Below are positions 52,569 to 62,038 of a stretch of 64,000 bases of DNA, one piece after another. Under the pieces are notes generated by a model. It worked only from the letters and a program-made list of their open reading frames with translations, was not told the DNA's origin and did not search any database. The stretch covers positions 154,967 through 218,966 of the forward strand of contig DATAUG010000036.1 in assembly GCA_036268355.1 (NCBI GenBank), read 5' to 3'. Source of the DNA: DASQPJ01 sp036268355. Its GTDB lineage: Bacteria > Actinomycetota > Actinomycetes > Sporichthyales > Sporichthyaceae. Made by a program: the position numbers and the translations under genes. Position 1 is the stretch's first letter; each line of letters starts with the position of its first letter.

Positions 52569-53889
52569 TGATAGTTCTGTTCTGCCCCGTCGACCCCGGC
52601 CGCGCGGTTGCCCCGTCACCGGCCCGCGGTGACCGCCGCGGCGCCACGGGGCGCCGCGCCGACCGGATCCCGGGCCGCTGCGCACACGTCCCCAAGGAGC
52701 ACACGGGGGACCTTCCGCGCGGGCAGGATCACCCCGGGAAATCCACCCCGTAGGGCATCAGTCGTCGGCCTGATGCGGTAAGTTCCGGCAATTCCGGAAA
52801 TTGTTTTGCCGCGAGGACAACGCGCTGTTCCGGTGCCTCGCTGAATCGTGTGTCCGTACCGGGATTACCGCCGACCGGGTACGTAGGTCGGCCGTGAAAT
52901 GCCGCTGCGGACCTCGCCGGCACCATCCGGCTCCCAGCTGTGCGAAGACGTGAACTCCCTACGCCACAAGAGTTTCATGCAGGAGCATTCTCAGCGGACG
53001 GACTGATCGGGGGATGTGGACGGTTCGTGTCGACCAGTGCCGGCCGCGTCATCCAGATGATTCACCACGACTGAGTTGCACTTTCTCCCAGAAGGAATGA
53101 TTCTCCGGAAAGGGCAGGCACGGTGCCCGGTATCCGGCCTGCCGCTACCCGGTAGAGGTACTTCCCCAGCACACCGCACACTGCATTTGACGCGGCGCGG
53201 GCGCCACAGAATTTGGCCGATATTATTTCCCTTGCCGCGGAACTCGGCCCGTTCGTGGAGCGACTCTACCCTTGCGGTCGATCCGCGGGGCCTGTCGCGA
53301 GCCGATGCCCCCGCGGACGACCGTCCTTCTGCTCCGGGGGATCGCGGGTTGACCGCGCACGCCGTACTGGGTGGCGCAGGCCCCGGCCCGCCCGGACCTG
53401 ACGAACCGTCAGACAGTGGCGGGCTCGTCGTCGCCGCAACCATCGGGCGCCGGCAGCCAGGGGATCGTGTCGGCGGACGCCGGGGAAGACAGCCGCTGGG
53501 TGGCGCCGTAGTCGTCCGAGGTCATCTGCAGGTCCAAGGATCCGCCCGGTGTCGAGGCGCCCGGGACCGTCTTGCCCCGTGTTCCTTCCGGGCCCGAGTT
53601 CTCCCGATCGGGACGGGTGACCGACAGGCGATCCCGAGACCGCCGTCGACCCCACTCATGCGGCGCCGCAGCCTTCGGGAACTCCCCGGTCCGCCCCAGG
53701 GTTCACGTCACCCGCGAGTATCTCGTCGCCTTTCTGGTCGTCCTGGCGGTCGTCGTCCTGCTGGTCGGCGGCGTCTCATCAATCCGGGTCTGACCTGATC
53801 CGTCCGACCGGCGGGTTCGATGTGGTGCTGGGTGGCGTCGATGTGGGGCCTGCTGCTCGGGGCTGGGACAGGACAGCGGCAAGAAATGG
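52569..53889. other. Gene-poor region of lower GC
   Basis: No gene here that I can support over 1.3 kb. Base composition is visibly lower in GC than the flanks (for example around 52780-52820 and 53210-53240), which fits acquired or decayed DNA. Weak candidates are a 65-codon minus ORF (52729-52926), a 38-codon minus ORF ending near 53415, and a plus frame ending at 53793 that encodes a single hydrophobic helix (YLVAFLVVLAVVVLLVGGV). Confidence 0.5.
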
Positions 53890-53904
53890 TACCCCGGTGG
53901 GGTA
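53890..53904. promoter_or_regulatory. CsoR/RicR-like operator TACCCC-n3-GGGGTA
   Basis: TACCCCGGTGGGGTA is a perfect inverted repeat of six bases around three. It matches the palindromic TACCC/GGGTA type of sites known for copper-responsive CsoR/RicR repressors. It is 51 bases upstream of the ATG of the Cys-rich frame at 53956. No csoR gene is visible in the window. Confidence 0.55.
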
Positions 53905-53955
53905 TGGATCGGTGGTCGGTCGCGCGACTGGTGTATGAGCCGAGGGAGGATCGCC

Positions 53956-54075
53956 ATGAACGAGAGTGGCTGCAGCTGCCAGCCCTGCAACCGTGCGGAA
54001 AAGTGCTCCTGCGCTCAGCCTCTGCGCTGCGCACAGGTGACGGCATGTCGGCGCCCGGTCCTTGTCGAGGACCGG
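53956..54075 (+). other. Start of a Cys-rich, metallothionein-like reading frame; end undetermined
   Basis: ATG 53956 has a GGGAGGATCGCC leader. The N-terminus MNESGCSCQPCNRAEKCSC is dense in CxC and CxxC, as in small copper/zinc metallothioneins. The frame does not close after 40-50 residues but stays open to 54888, overlapping the DoxX-like gene; a one-base shift near 54035 would give a short protein. A strong hairpin GCCCGGTCCT...AGGACCGGGC follows around 54053-54077 and might be a terminator. A small metal-binding peptide is a plausible but unproven reading. Confidence 0.4.
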
Positions 54076-54262
54076 GCGCAGCCGTTCGCGTCCGATATCT
54101 GCCCCGGCTGGATCTGCGCGGCATCGGTCGCGGGCCGATTCAACGGATCTCCCGATGCGCCGCTGATCCGGGACATGGTTGGCGGCCAGATATTCGACCC
54201 TTGCCGCACCGTCAGGATGCGAGCTGGGCGTGGCCCCACTGTGCCTGGAAGGGACCTCCCCG

Positions 54263-54690
54263 ATGACTGCGCCTGCTGTCGCCTCGGACGTACGGGCAGC
54301 GGAAGGGCGTCGTCGGGCAGGTCGGCCGGCGGCGTTGAGTTCGATCTTGACTGGGACCGGACTGAGGGCGAGCGACGCATCGGCCGCCGGCCGTGGGGAA
54401 TGCGCGAAGTTGCGGCGTGGGCTGCAGATCTCACTCGGGCTGGTGTGGCTGCTGGATGCCGTGCTGCAGTTCCAGCCGTACATGTTCACCAGGGATTTCG
54501 CCACCCAGACGTTGGCTCCGAGCGCGGCGGGCAATCCCGCCTGGGCGGCCGACCCGGTCAACTGGGCGGCGGATCTGGTCGCCGGGCATCCGGTGCTGCT
54601 CAACTCGGTGTTCGCGACCGTGCAGTTGTTGCCGGCCCTCGGGCTGTTCTGGCGGCGCACGGGGCGGGTCACCTTGGCGGCCTCGGTCGT
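54263..54690 (+). pseudogene. DoxX-like membrane protein, C-terminus lost
   Basis: From ATG 54263 (GGAAGGGACC leader) the frame encodes a cytoplasmic N-terminus, then LRRGLQISLGLVWLLDAVLQ, FQPYMFTRDFATQTLAPSA, VAGHPVLLNSVFATVQLLPA and LGLFWRRTGRVTLAASVV, which match a group of DoxX-like actinobacterial membrane proteins. After about 54690 similarity to the family stops although the frame is open to 54979; the last expected helices are missing. It is likely a deletion or recombination junction. Confidence 0.55.
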
Positions 54691-54716
54691 GTGTCGCCGG
54701 AAACACCGTTGGTGCG

Positions 54717-54944
54717 ATGGACCCGACGGGGGTTTCGATGGGCGACGATCGCAACGTTGCGCAGATCGGAGCGGATGGGCACGACGGAACTCCAGCGACG
54801 TGGGACGAGGGTTGGGCCCCGCCGTCCTCCCCACTGTGGGCGCACTTCCTCACCGCGGCGCGCCTCACAGCGCAATCCAGCGGGTTAGAGGAGTTCGGTT
54901 CACCCATGCAATATTCGCGACTCTCTGCCGAAACATGGGCTTAA
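54717..54944 (+). CDS. Small hypothetical ORF
   Basis: 75 codons from ATG 54717 (or 54738), ending in a TAA stop. The product is acidic, with WDEGWAPPSSPLWAHFLTAA. The start has only a weak G-rich leader. It begins where the DoxX-like similarity ends, so it could be the remains of another gene; no family recognised. Confidence 0.25.
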   Translation: MDPTGVSMGDDRNVAQIGADGHDGTPATWDEGWAPPSSPLWAHFLTAARLTAQSSGLEEFGSPMQYSRLSAETWA

Positions 54945-54965
54945 TACGGTCGCCGGCGTTGCTAC

Positions 54966-54979
54966 TTACCAGTAGGTAA
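54966..54979. promoter_or_regulatory. Imperfect palindrome TTACC-AGTA-GGTAA
   Basis: Inverted repeat with arms TTACC/GGTAA around four bases, 19 bases before the start of the membrane protein at 54999. TetR-like regulators use sites of this shape. No regulator gene is adjacent. Confidence 0.4.
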
Positions 54980-54998
54980 CCATCGCTCAGGAGTCCGA

Positions 54999-55913
54999 AT
55001 GTCGATGCACAAAGCCCATGCGCTGCAGGACGCTGCGGATCCCGTAGCGGCCGATGTCACCGCTGGGCGCAACCTTCCCCGCGCAGTCATGGTCCGGCCC
55101 CCCTACTCTCCGCTCGTCCGGTTCTACCTCGTGACGGTGGGGTTCATGCCGGTGACCCTGATCGCGACCAGCTGCTTCGGGGTACCACTGAAGATCCTGG
55201 CGCTGTGCCTCATGCTGCCCGCGGTGATCGGGGTGGCAATCCTCGCCGCCCTGCGGCCCTGGGTACGCCGACTGGTGCTCGTGGCGCTGGTCGCCGGGCC
55301 GATCGCCACCCTGCTCTACGACTCGTTCCGGTACTGCTTCAACGCCTCCGGGCTGATCAACCGTGACCCGATCCCACACATCGGAATCGCGCTGGGCCTG
55401 CACGGAACCGGGCCGGGCATGCACGCCGGGTGGATCTGTGGCTACCTGTGGCGCTACCTGCTCAACGGCACCGGCCTGGCCATCGCCTTCTCCGCGCTCG
55501 GGCTGCGCGGGGTCCGGGCCGGGATGGCCTTCGGGTTGTTCGTGGTCAGCGGCCTGATGGTGGTACTGCTCATCTCTCCCCACGGGCAGCAGACCCTCTG
55601 GCAGATATCACCCTGGACGGTGATCATGGGCACCGGCGGGCACATCATCTACGGAGGTGTACTCGGCACGATCCGCGCCCGCGCGGCCAAAACATCGCGG
55701 TGGTCCCTCCCCTACGACGACCAGCCCGACCCGCGCACCCTCACCTTCGTCCCGGAGAGCTGGCTCAGCACCCCCGACCCGGGCACCCCCACCTTCGTCC
55801 CGGAGAGCTGGCTCAGCACCTCCGAGCCCGCACCCCTCACCGACCTGGTCGAGGCAAGTCCCCGACAGTGGGGTCGTGCCCTGGCCGGCACGGGATTACA
55901 CCGGCGGACGTGA
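54999..55913 (+). CDS. Hypothetical membrane protein with duplicated C-terminal motif
   Basis: 304-residue protein with about six TM helices, including LVTVGFMPVTLIATSCFGV, LALCLMLPAVIGVAILAAL and MAFGLFVVSGLMVVLLIS, and a conserved-looking YDSFRYCFNASGLINRDPIP. The C-terminal cytoplasmic tail carries two copies of TFVPESWLST separated by PDPGTP. An AGGAG box is seven bases before ATG 54999. No family recognised. Confidence 0.65.
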   Translation: MSMHKAHALQDAADPVAADVTAGRNLPRAVMVRPPYSPLVRFYLVTVGFMPVTLIATSCFGVPLKILALCLMLPAVIGVAILAALRPWVRRLVLVALVAGPIATLLYDSFRYCFNASGLINRDPIPHIGIALGLHGTGPGMHAGWICGYLWRYLLNGTGLAIAFSALGLRGVRAGMAFGLFVVSGLMVVLLISPHGQQTLWQISPWTVIMGTGGHIIYGGVLGTIRARAAKTSRWSLPYDDQPDPRTLTFVPESWLSTPDPGTPTFVPESWLSTSEPAPLTDLVEASPRQWGRALAGTGLHRRT

Positions 55914-56893
55914 GACGGGGCCGTGCCCGGCCCAGCTCATCTCGCCGAGGCCATCTCCCCGAACCCCGCCGGGCGGCCGAAAACCGGCCCCCGGAGGATC
56001 CGCAGCCCCGGTCCCGGAGGCCGCCGACGAATTACCCGCCGCAACATGCTCTCCTCGGTCTTCGCCGAACACATCGGCTTCGGTGCTCGGACCAGGTGGT
56101 CCTCGCTGAATCTTCCGCCTCCTGGGCCCGGCAATACGGACTGACGCCGGATCAGAAGTTCAGACCGGTTTCCGATCCGGCCCCGAACGGGGGCACCGCA
56201 GGTTCGACGCCGCCACCGAGCACGCCGCCGGCGCGGGCGAGGCGATCCGGGCGATGAACCACCTCACCCTCGGTCCTACGAGAGCCAGGACGGCGGGAAG
56301 CGCAGCGTGCGGAGCTGCTGACCGACAATGACTTCGGCGAGTCCCTGCGCGTTCCCGCGCGCGGCGGCACGTCTGCCCGGCTGGGGCGACGCGTCGCGCA
56401 AGGAGACCGGGAACTGGTCTCCGCGGCGCCGCAGCGCAACAACAACAGCCAACCGGTACGCGGGCGCCCGCAAGAACTGACTGGCAATCAGAAATCAGGC
56501 GGCCCGGTTGAGGGGACGGGCCGCCCACCCTCTTCACGCGCCCGGGGGGCTCGGCCGCGGAGAGCACCGGTGGAACCCGGACCCGGGCATCACATCAGCT
56601 GTCGGGCGAAATAGACGAATTCCAGCGCGTTGGTGAGGGAACTCTCGTCGAGGTCGGCGCCGGTCGGCCCAGCAGTCTGTCGCCCGGGGCGGGCAGACGC
56701 TGCCGGGCAAGTTGCGGCGCTCCCCGGATTCAGTGTCCGCGTTTGCCACGCTGCGGCCAGACTGGCGGGTCCTCTCGGCGGCCTGGGGCTTGGCGGTCCT
56801 GTCGGCGGTGTGCTTGCGACAGGTCGCTGCGTTCGCAGGCACGGTCAGGGCGGGGTGAACCGGCGGTGAAAGGCAAGGGCCGGCTGGGGGCCG
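55914..56893. other. 980-base stretch without a supportable gene
   Basis: Two decayed coding traces are visible. On the plus strand near 56196-56260 a fragment reads RFDAATEHAAGAGEAIRAMN, similar in style to accessory-element proteins. On the minus strand the end of an ORF near 56590-56690 reads LDESSLTNALEFVYFARQLM and stop. A terminator-like hairpin GGCGGCCCG/CGGGCCGCC lies at 56498-56525. No complete gene. Confidence 0.45.
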
Positions 56894-57382
56894 CTAGGCA
56901 GACTCGGGCATGAGTAGCTGCTCGGACAGCTGTTCCAGCGCCTGTCGTGCGTAGCCATGCCACATCGAGGTGATCGCAGGCATCACGCGTGCCCCGAGGA
57001 CGCCCCGCGGGTGCATCGTCCACCGCCAGGTGATGAGGACTCCGGTGCCCTCTGGGGCGAACTCCCAGCGGCCGTCGATGCTCTCGACCAGCGGTCGCAG
57101 GGGGCCGGTGATCTCGCTCAGCCGGTAGCTGAAGGAGTGGGGCGGGTCGAGGTTCACGAGTAGTTCGCGCACGGTCCCGCCGTCGGTGGTCACGACGGTG
57201 CGCGATTGTCCGACCTGACCCCAGGGCCCGTCCTGTTCGCGGACCTGTTTGATCGGCGGCAGCAACCCGTAACGGCGGGTGAACAGCTCGGTCAGCGGCA
57301 TCGGCAGTGTCTGGTCGAACGCTCGCCGCGGTTCGACCGGTATCGCGCGCGACGCCTCGACGGAGATGGGCCTGGCCACCAC
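56894..57382 (-). CDS. SRPBCC-family protein
   Basis: 162-residue START/polyketide-cyclase-like fold. It carries EASRAIPVEPRRAFDQTLPM at the N-terminus, GQSRTVVTTDGGTVRELLVN, FSYRLSEITGPLRPLVESID and ITWRWTMHPRGVLG, with a helical C-terminus. Such domains bind small hydrophobic ligands; the ligand is unknown. The GTG start at 57382 is one of two adjacent GTG codons. Confidence 0.85.
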   Translation of the reverse strand: MVARPISVEASRAIPVEPRRAFDQTLPMPLTELFTRRYGLLPPIKQVREQDGPWGQVGQSRTVVTTDGGTVRELLVNLDPPHSFSYRLSEITGPLRPLVESIDGRWEFAPEGTGVLITWRWTMHPRGVLGARVMPAITSMWHGYARQALEQLSEQLLMPESA

Positions 57383-57755
57383 GTGAGACTAGCGTCGGGC
57401 CCACCGGGGCACCACCACCCGGATTTGCCCGACCGACCCGACCGGCCGGCTCCGGTGGGGAACCTGGGTACCGATGGTGGCGCGTTGTCGCACACGTGTC
57501 CGGCAGGTGTGCGGTCCCTGTGGCTTGTCGGTAACGCACCGCGCGTCCGGGGCAATGCGGGGTGTGCAGGATGCGCGGGTCGGTGCTCGTCGTCCTCGTC
57601 GATGTGTGGTCGGGATCGGCGACCGTCCGTCCTCGGCTGCTCGAACCTGCCGCCCGCTGCCTGGGGTGCGCAGGTCTGTCGTGCACCGCGTCCACCGCCG
57701 GAATCTGACTGTGCGTCAGTTCATGCCGGCGGTGGTGATCCGATGATGCGGGGAA

Positions 57756-57797
57756 ATTGTCCGTGAGCTGACCCGCGGACGGGGCGATCCGGACAAT
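57756..57797. promoter_or_regulatory. Inverted repeat upstream of the S53 protease
   Basis: ATTGTCCG (57756-57763) and CGGACAAT (57790-57797) are perfect complements, 26 bases apart, ending 29 bases before the protease ATG. It could be an operator or a hairpin in the 5' leader. The rest of the 444-base gap (57383-57826) has no gene I can support. Confidence 0.4.
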
Positions 57798-57826
57798 CGG
57801 CTGCACGGCTGTCTGAGGGGGCGCGG

Positions 57827-60226
57827 ATGCGATCACTACCGACACGTCGGTTGGTCTCGGTGCTGGTCTGCGCCTTGGCGGTGACTTCGGCCGCTGCGTT
57901 GCCGGGGGCCTCCGCCCGGGCGGCCGGCGTGCGGTGGACCGGCGACGTGTTGCCTGCGGGGTTGTTGACCGATCGCATCGGTAGGCCCGACCCGAGTCAG
58001 CAGATCCGGGTGGACGTCGCGCTGAGCGACCCGAACCTGACCGCGGAACGGGCCCTGGCGGACGCGGTTGTGGATCCGGGCGATCCGAGCTACCACCACT
58101 TCCCCTCGGCCGCGCAGTACGCGGCGCGGTTCGCCCTGCCCGCCTCGCGTCGGCAGGCGGCGCTCGCCTGGCTGCGCGGCGGGGGGCTTTCGGTGCGGCA
58201 GGCCTCGGGGCTCGGCGACCTGTGGCAGGCCACCGGCACCGTCGCTGCGATCGAACGCACCTTCGACGTGCACCTCGGCCGGTACCGATCCGGGCCCGAG
58301 CAGTTCTTGGCCAACGATGTGGCACCGCAGGTGCCGGGCGGGCTCGGGGTGGCCGGGGTCATCGGGCTGAACGACCTGCAGCGGTTCGCCCCGACCGGCA
58401 CCGAGGCCGTGGCGCACTCGGTGACCCCGCGGCTGGGCGTCTTCTCCGGCATGGTCGACCTGAAAACCTTGTGGCGGACCTACGACGCCCCGACCGGCGA
58501 CGAGGGCCAGGGCGTGAGCGCCGGGGTCTTCATGTCCGGCAACAGCGAGCCGGTGATCGGCAGCCTGCGGGTGTTCGAGGACACCGAACACCTACCCAAG
58601 GTTCCGGTGCGCACCGTCTACACCGAGCCGGGTAAGCCGGACGAGTTCAAGAACAACGACGGTGCCGGCGAATGGATGCTCGACACCGATGCCTCGACCG
58701 GGATGGCGCCCCGCCTTTCGCAGCTGTCCCTGTACACCGCCAAATCCCTGATGGACGCCGACGTGATCGCCGAGTTCGCGTACTGGGCGGCCGACCCGAC
58801 CGGCCCGCAGTTGATGAACGCCAGCTTCGGCACCTGTGAGGCGTTACCGGTGTTCGACGAGACCAGCCGGGGCGGCGTCGCGGTGATGTTGGGCAACGAC
58901 ATCCAGGACGCGGCGGAGAAGTCGCTGATGCAGGCCTTCACCGAGGGCCGGACCCTGTTCGTCGCCGCCGGCGACACCGGCAGTTCCTGCCCGATGGTCT
59001 CGCTGCCGGCAGTCGGAGCCGGCAACGGCGTGGCCAACCAGGTGGTGCCCGCCCAGGACTACCCGGCCGCCAGCCGATGGACCACCGCGGTGGGGGGCAC
59101 GGTTCTGTCCCTGGCCAAGGACGGCGCCCGCACCGACGAGCAGGTCTGGGCGTTCGGTGGCGGGGGATCGGCGCTGTTCATCCCGGAACCGGACTGGCAG
59201 AAGTCCGAGTCCCACATCGATCGACCGTGCCTGGGGACCGACGCCGACGGGGTCGCGTTGCCGCCGGGCACGATCTGTCGCGGGGTGCCGGACATCGCCG
59301 CGCTGTCCGGGAACACCACCCAGGCGCTGTTCATCACCGCCTACGACCAACCCAGCAGCGTCGGTGGCACCAGCTTGTCCAGCCCGTTGACCATGGGCAT
59401 GTGGGCTCGGGTGGTTGCAGCCGCTCGCGAACCCCTCGGCCCGGCCGCGCCGGCGATCTACCGGCTCAAGGCAGATGCCCGCGCCGATGACTTCTTCGAC
59501 GTGACCACCGGCGAACTCGGCGGAAACGGGTTGTACCTGCCTGGCGCGGGTTGGGACTACACCACCGGCTACGGGGTTCCGGACATCGCCCGTCTGGCGA
59601 TGGATCTGACGGGGCGGACCACTGCCGTCAGCCGTCGACCGGCGAGCGCCGTGCCCGACGCGCGCACCGGCGACGCGGTGGCCTGTCTGCCCTTCGGTAC
59701 TTCACCGGTCGGCAATGTGGACACCTCCGACCTCGGCGACAACGCGGCCACCCGCGACATCACCTCCGCGGCGATGACGCTCAGCCCGGACGGCAGATCG
59801 CTGGTGATCACAGTGGGTGGGCCCAAGCTGAGCAAGCAGGTTCCGCTCGGGTCGTCGGCCACCACCGTGCAGGTCGTATGGATCCATGACGGCGTCACCT
59901 ACCTGGCACAGTCCTCCGCCGACCCGTTCGGCAACGTGACAGGAACGGTGATGACCCCGGAGCGAACCGCAGGACCGTTCTCCTCCGCCTTCCCGCACCC
60001 GCAGAATCAGTCGCCCGCACCCCGGATGCCGAAGCCGAACCCGACCTTCAACCCGGTCTACTCACCCGGACTGCTCACGATGACGATTCCGTTCAGCGCG
60101 ATCGGATCACCGCACGTCGGTGACCGGTTGCGCTACCCGACCGCGTTGTCCGGCACCGACGGCGACGCCGGCGACGTGGCCGGGCCGGCCTACGACTACA
60201 CCGTCGGCCAGCGCTGCCGCTCCTGA
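57827..60226 (+). CDS. Secreted S53 family (sedolisin/kumamolisin) peptidase
   Basis: 799-residue exported serine-carboxyl peptidase. A signal peptide (LVSVLVCALAVTSAAALPGA) is followed by a pro-kumamolisin domain (FPSAAQYAARFA, ERTFDVHLGRYR) and the catalytic domain: Glu282 and Asp286 in GAGEWMLDTDAS, Asp383 in FVAAGDTGSSC, Ser516 in VGGTSLSSPLTM. After about residue 600 there is a ~190-residue C-terminal extension of unknown fold. An AGGGGG box lies six bases before the ATG. Such enzymes work at acidic pH. Confidence 0.93.
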   Translation: MRSLPTRRLVSVLVCALAVTSAAALPGASARAAGVRWTGDVLPAGLLTDRIGRPDPSQQIRVDVALSDPNLTAERALADAVVDPGDPSYHHFPSAAQYAARFALPASRRQAALAWLRGGGLSVRQASGLGDLWQATGTVAAIERTFDVHLGRYRSGPEQFLANDVAPQVPGGLGVAGVIGLNDLQRFAPTGTEAVAHSVTPRLGVFSGMVDLKTLWRTYDAPTGDEGQGVSAGVFMSGNSEPVIGSLRVFEDTEHLPKVPVRTVYTEPGKPDEFKNNDGAGEWMLDTDASTGMAPRLSQLSLYTAKSLMDADVIAEFAYWAADPTGPQLMNASFGTCEALPVFDETSRGGVAVMLGNDIQDAAEKSLMQAFTEGRTLFVAAGDTGSSCPMVSLPAVGAGNGVANQVVPAQDYPAASRWTTAVGGTVLSLAKDGARTDEQVWAFGGGGSALFIPEPDWQKSESHIDRPCLGTDADGVALPPGTICRGVPDIAALSGNTTQALFITAYDQPSSVGGTSLSSPLTMGMWARVVAAAREPLGPAAPAIYRLKADARADDFFDVTTGELGGNGLYLPGAGWDYTTGYGVPDIARLAMDLTGRTTAVSRRPASAVPDARTGDAVACLPFGTSPVGNVDTSDLGDNAATRDITSAAMTLSPDGRSLVITVGGPKLSKQVPLGSSATTVQVVWIHDGVTYLAQSSADPFGNVTGTVMTPERTAGPFSSAFPHPQNQSPAPRMPKPNPTFNPVYSPGLLTMTIPFSAIGSPHVGDRLRYPTALSGTDGDAGDVAGPAYDYTVGQRCRS

Positions 60227-60636
60227 GCCCCGATCCACGGCAGGTGCGCCGCCGGCCCTGCTTCGAGGTCGACGATGACCTGTTCGCTGATCGCCTGCCC
60301 GCGGTGTTGGGCCTCGGCCGGGAGCATCGTGATGGGTGAGTCGCTGAACACGGCGGCGAACAACTGCGACTGCTCCCCACCGGCCGCGGCCGGTGGCGGG
60401 CCCGGGCGGACAACCCCGGCGCACGATCGGAGGCCCGTTGAGTGTGGTCGGGCCGACCGGCCCCACCAGATGTGGCGGGACGCAGGGGGACGGACCGACC
60501 TCCCTGGGCCGGCGACCCGCTGAATTCGTGGCCGTCTGCGGGTTGGCACGTGCCAGACCTGGGCGCAGGACACCGGTTCCGGTCCGGCCGCCTGGTCCGA
60601 CGCCCTGCGGGCGGTCGGCCGCAGGGTGAGTCCTGC
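60227..60636. other. 410-base intergenic stretch
   Basis: No complete gene. A minus-strand frame (about 60196-60390) reads like protein in part, with LFAAVFSDSPITMLPAEAQ and ISEQVIVDLEAGPA, but it overlaps the protease end and lacks a good start; it may be a gene remnant. Confidence 0.4.
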
Positions 60637-61392
60637 TCAGCTGAAATGGGTTCGCGGTCGGTCCTGCAGCTGCCCGTCGAGGTACAGGTCGACCTTCTCG
60701 TTGTAGAAGCAGGCCAGGCCCGCGATCTTCTGGCTCTCGGGCAGCGGCGTGCGGTAGGTCCAGACGAGGTCCGGGTAACTACGACCGCCGATCTGCAACG
60801 ACCAGTAGCCTGCGGTCCCCTTGTACGGGCACTGGGTTTGCAGCTCGGAGGGGCGCAGCAGATCCATGCGCAGGTCGGTCAGCGGGAGGTAGTACCGCGG
60901 CGGCAGGCCGGTCTCGAACAGGATCCGCGGTTGGGTGGACCGGGCGACCACCACGCCGTCCACCTCGATGCGCACGTGCCGGGAGGAGGCCAACACGTCC
61001 ACGCGGGTGTACGGGTCGCGCGGGTGGACGTAGATCGGTTCGTCCTCCTCGAACCACTCGTCCATCGCCGGCCAGTCCAGTCGCACCAGATCCCGCAATT
61101 CCTCGATGGGAGAATCCGGGTAGCGCAACGCTGCACCCGAGGCGGTCGTGCCCGCGGCCTTGATGTCGAAGCGTTGTCCCACTCCCCGACTCGGGGACCG
61201 CTCGGTGACCCCGTTGGCCACCAGCGGCACCCGTATGTCGGGGACCGGGAAGTAGTACGTGGGGTAGTAGGGCACTTCCCAGACCAACCGCGGCGCGTGC
61301 GCGTCGGCTATCACCTCACCGCCCAGCACGGCGCGTACCCGCTTGCGGCTCGTCTCGACCCGGACCCGGCCCCGCTGCCCAGCCTGTTCCAT
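60637..61392 (-). CDS. Two-domain DUF427 protein
   Basis: 251-residue protein with two DUF427 domains in tandem. The first has VRAVLGGEVIADAHAPRLVW and YYPTYYFPVPDIRVPLV; the second VRIEVDGVVVARSTQPRILF, PRYYLPLTDLRMDLL, then CPYKGTAGYWSLQIG and ACFYNEKVDLYLDG. Conserved in actinobacteria; biochemical role unknown. Monocistronic. Confidence 0.9.
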   Translation of the reverse strand: MEQAGQRGRVRVETSRKRVRAVLGGEVIADAHAPRLVWEVPYYPTYYFPVPDIRVPLVANGVTERSPSRGVGQRFDIKAAGTTASGAALRYPDSPIEELRDLVRLDWPAMDEWFEEDEPIYVHPRDPYTRVDVLASSRHVRIEVDGVVVARSTQPRILFETGLPPRYYLPLTDLRMDLLRPSELQTQCPYKGTAGYWSLQIGGRSYPDLVWTYRTPLPESQKIAGLACFYNEKVDLYLDGQLQDRPRTHFS

Positions 61393-61513
61393 GCCGACCT
61401 CCCGCTCCCGACGCTACGCCGAGCCTCCCGCTGCGGTGTGGCCGGCCACGTCGGAAATGTGGCTTCCCTGCGGGCGCCGTCGCCGCCCGCCACCGGGCAC
61501 GTCGGTGTTCTCC

Positions 61514-61647
61514 TCCCGTCGCCTCGGCGCACGGTGTTCGACCGCGCCGACCCCGGGCGGGGCAAGGCGTTGTCCGTAGGACCGCGCAGCGGCCTTGCGG
61601 CGGCCCGGGTCGGGGTGGTTGCCGTCCAAGGCGGCGAGGCGACGGGA
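61514..61647. repeat. ~134-bp repeat element with terminal inverted repeats, copy A
   Basis: Bounded by TCCCGTCGCCT (61514-61524) and AGGCGACGGGA (61637-61647), perfect 11-base inverted termini. The interior (CGGCGCACGGTGTTCGACCG, GACCGCGCAGCGGCCTT) recurs in two more copies. No ORF of its own is convincing. Confidence 0.8.
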
Positions 61648-61840
61648 CCCCCGAACCGTCATCCCCGGTCCCGGAGCCGAGGCCGGGGCACGGGGCGGAG
61701 CCCCGGCTGTGGTGCGGGGTCACCCATCCGGTGGGTCTGACGGGGATTCAGTTGAAGGGGAATCCTGGGCCGAAGTCCCCGTCGTCGGGTCTCGGTCACC
61801 TGGGGCCCCGCACATGCCCCCTCGCGCCGCTCAGTCAGAC

Positions 61841-62038
61841 GGATCCCCCCGCTGCGCGGGTCCTTCCATGTTCCTGTCGCGGTTGAAGATCAGGGGCGGC
61901 CCGGTCGCGGGCGGGGCGGACTTCACGGGATCTGACCCACGGTCATTTCCGGCCGGGGCCGGCGGATTTGTGTGCCCGGGCGGGGTCCGGTCGCCGGCCG
62001 GGTGGCCGCGAACGGCGCACCGCGCTGTGCGGTTCTCG
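61841..62038. repeat. Flanking duplication, copy B side
   Basis: Begins GGATCCCCCCGCTGCGCGGG and continues through GATCAGGGGCGGCCCGGTCG and TCATTTCCGGCCGGGGCCGG. The same order of sequence is found at 62634-62832, 793 bases downstream, so a larger segment including the ~134-bp element was duplicated. Confidence 0.8.

Noticed and set aside
53956..54888. A 311-codon Cys-containing protein
   Set aside because: Only the first ~30 residues look like protein; the rest overlaps the DoxX-like gene in another frame and is compositionally random.
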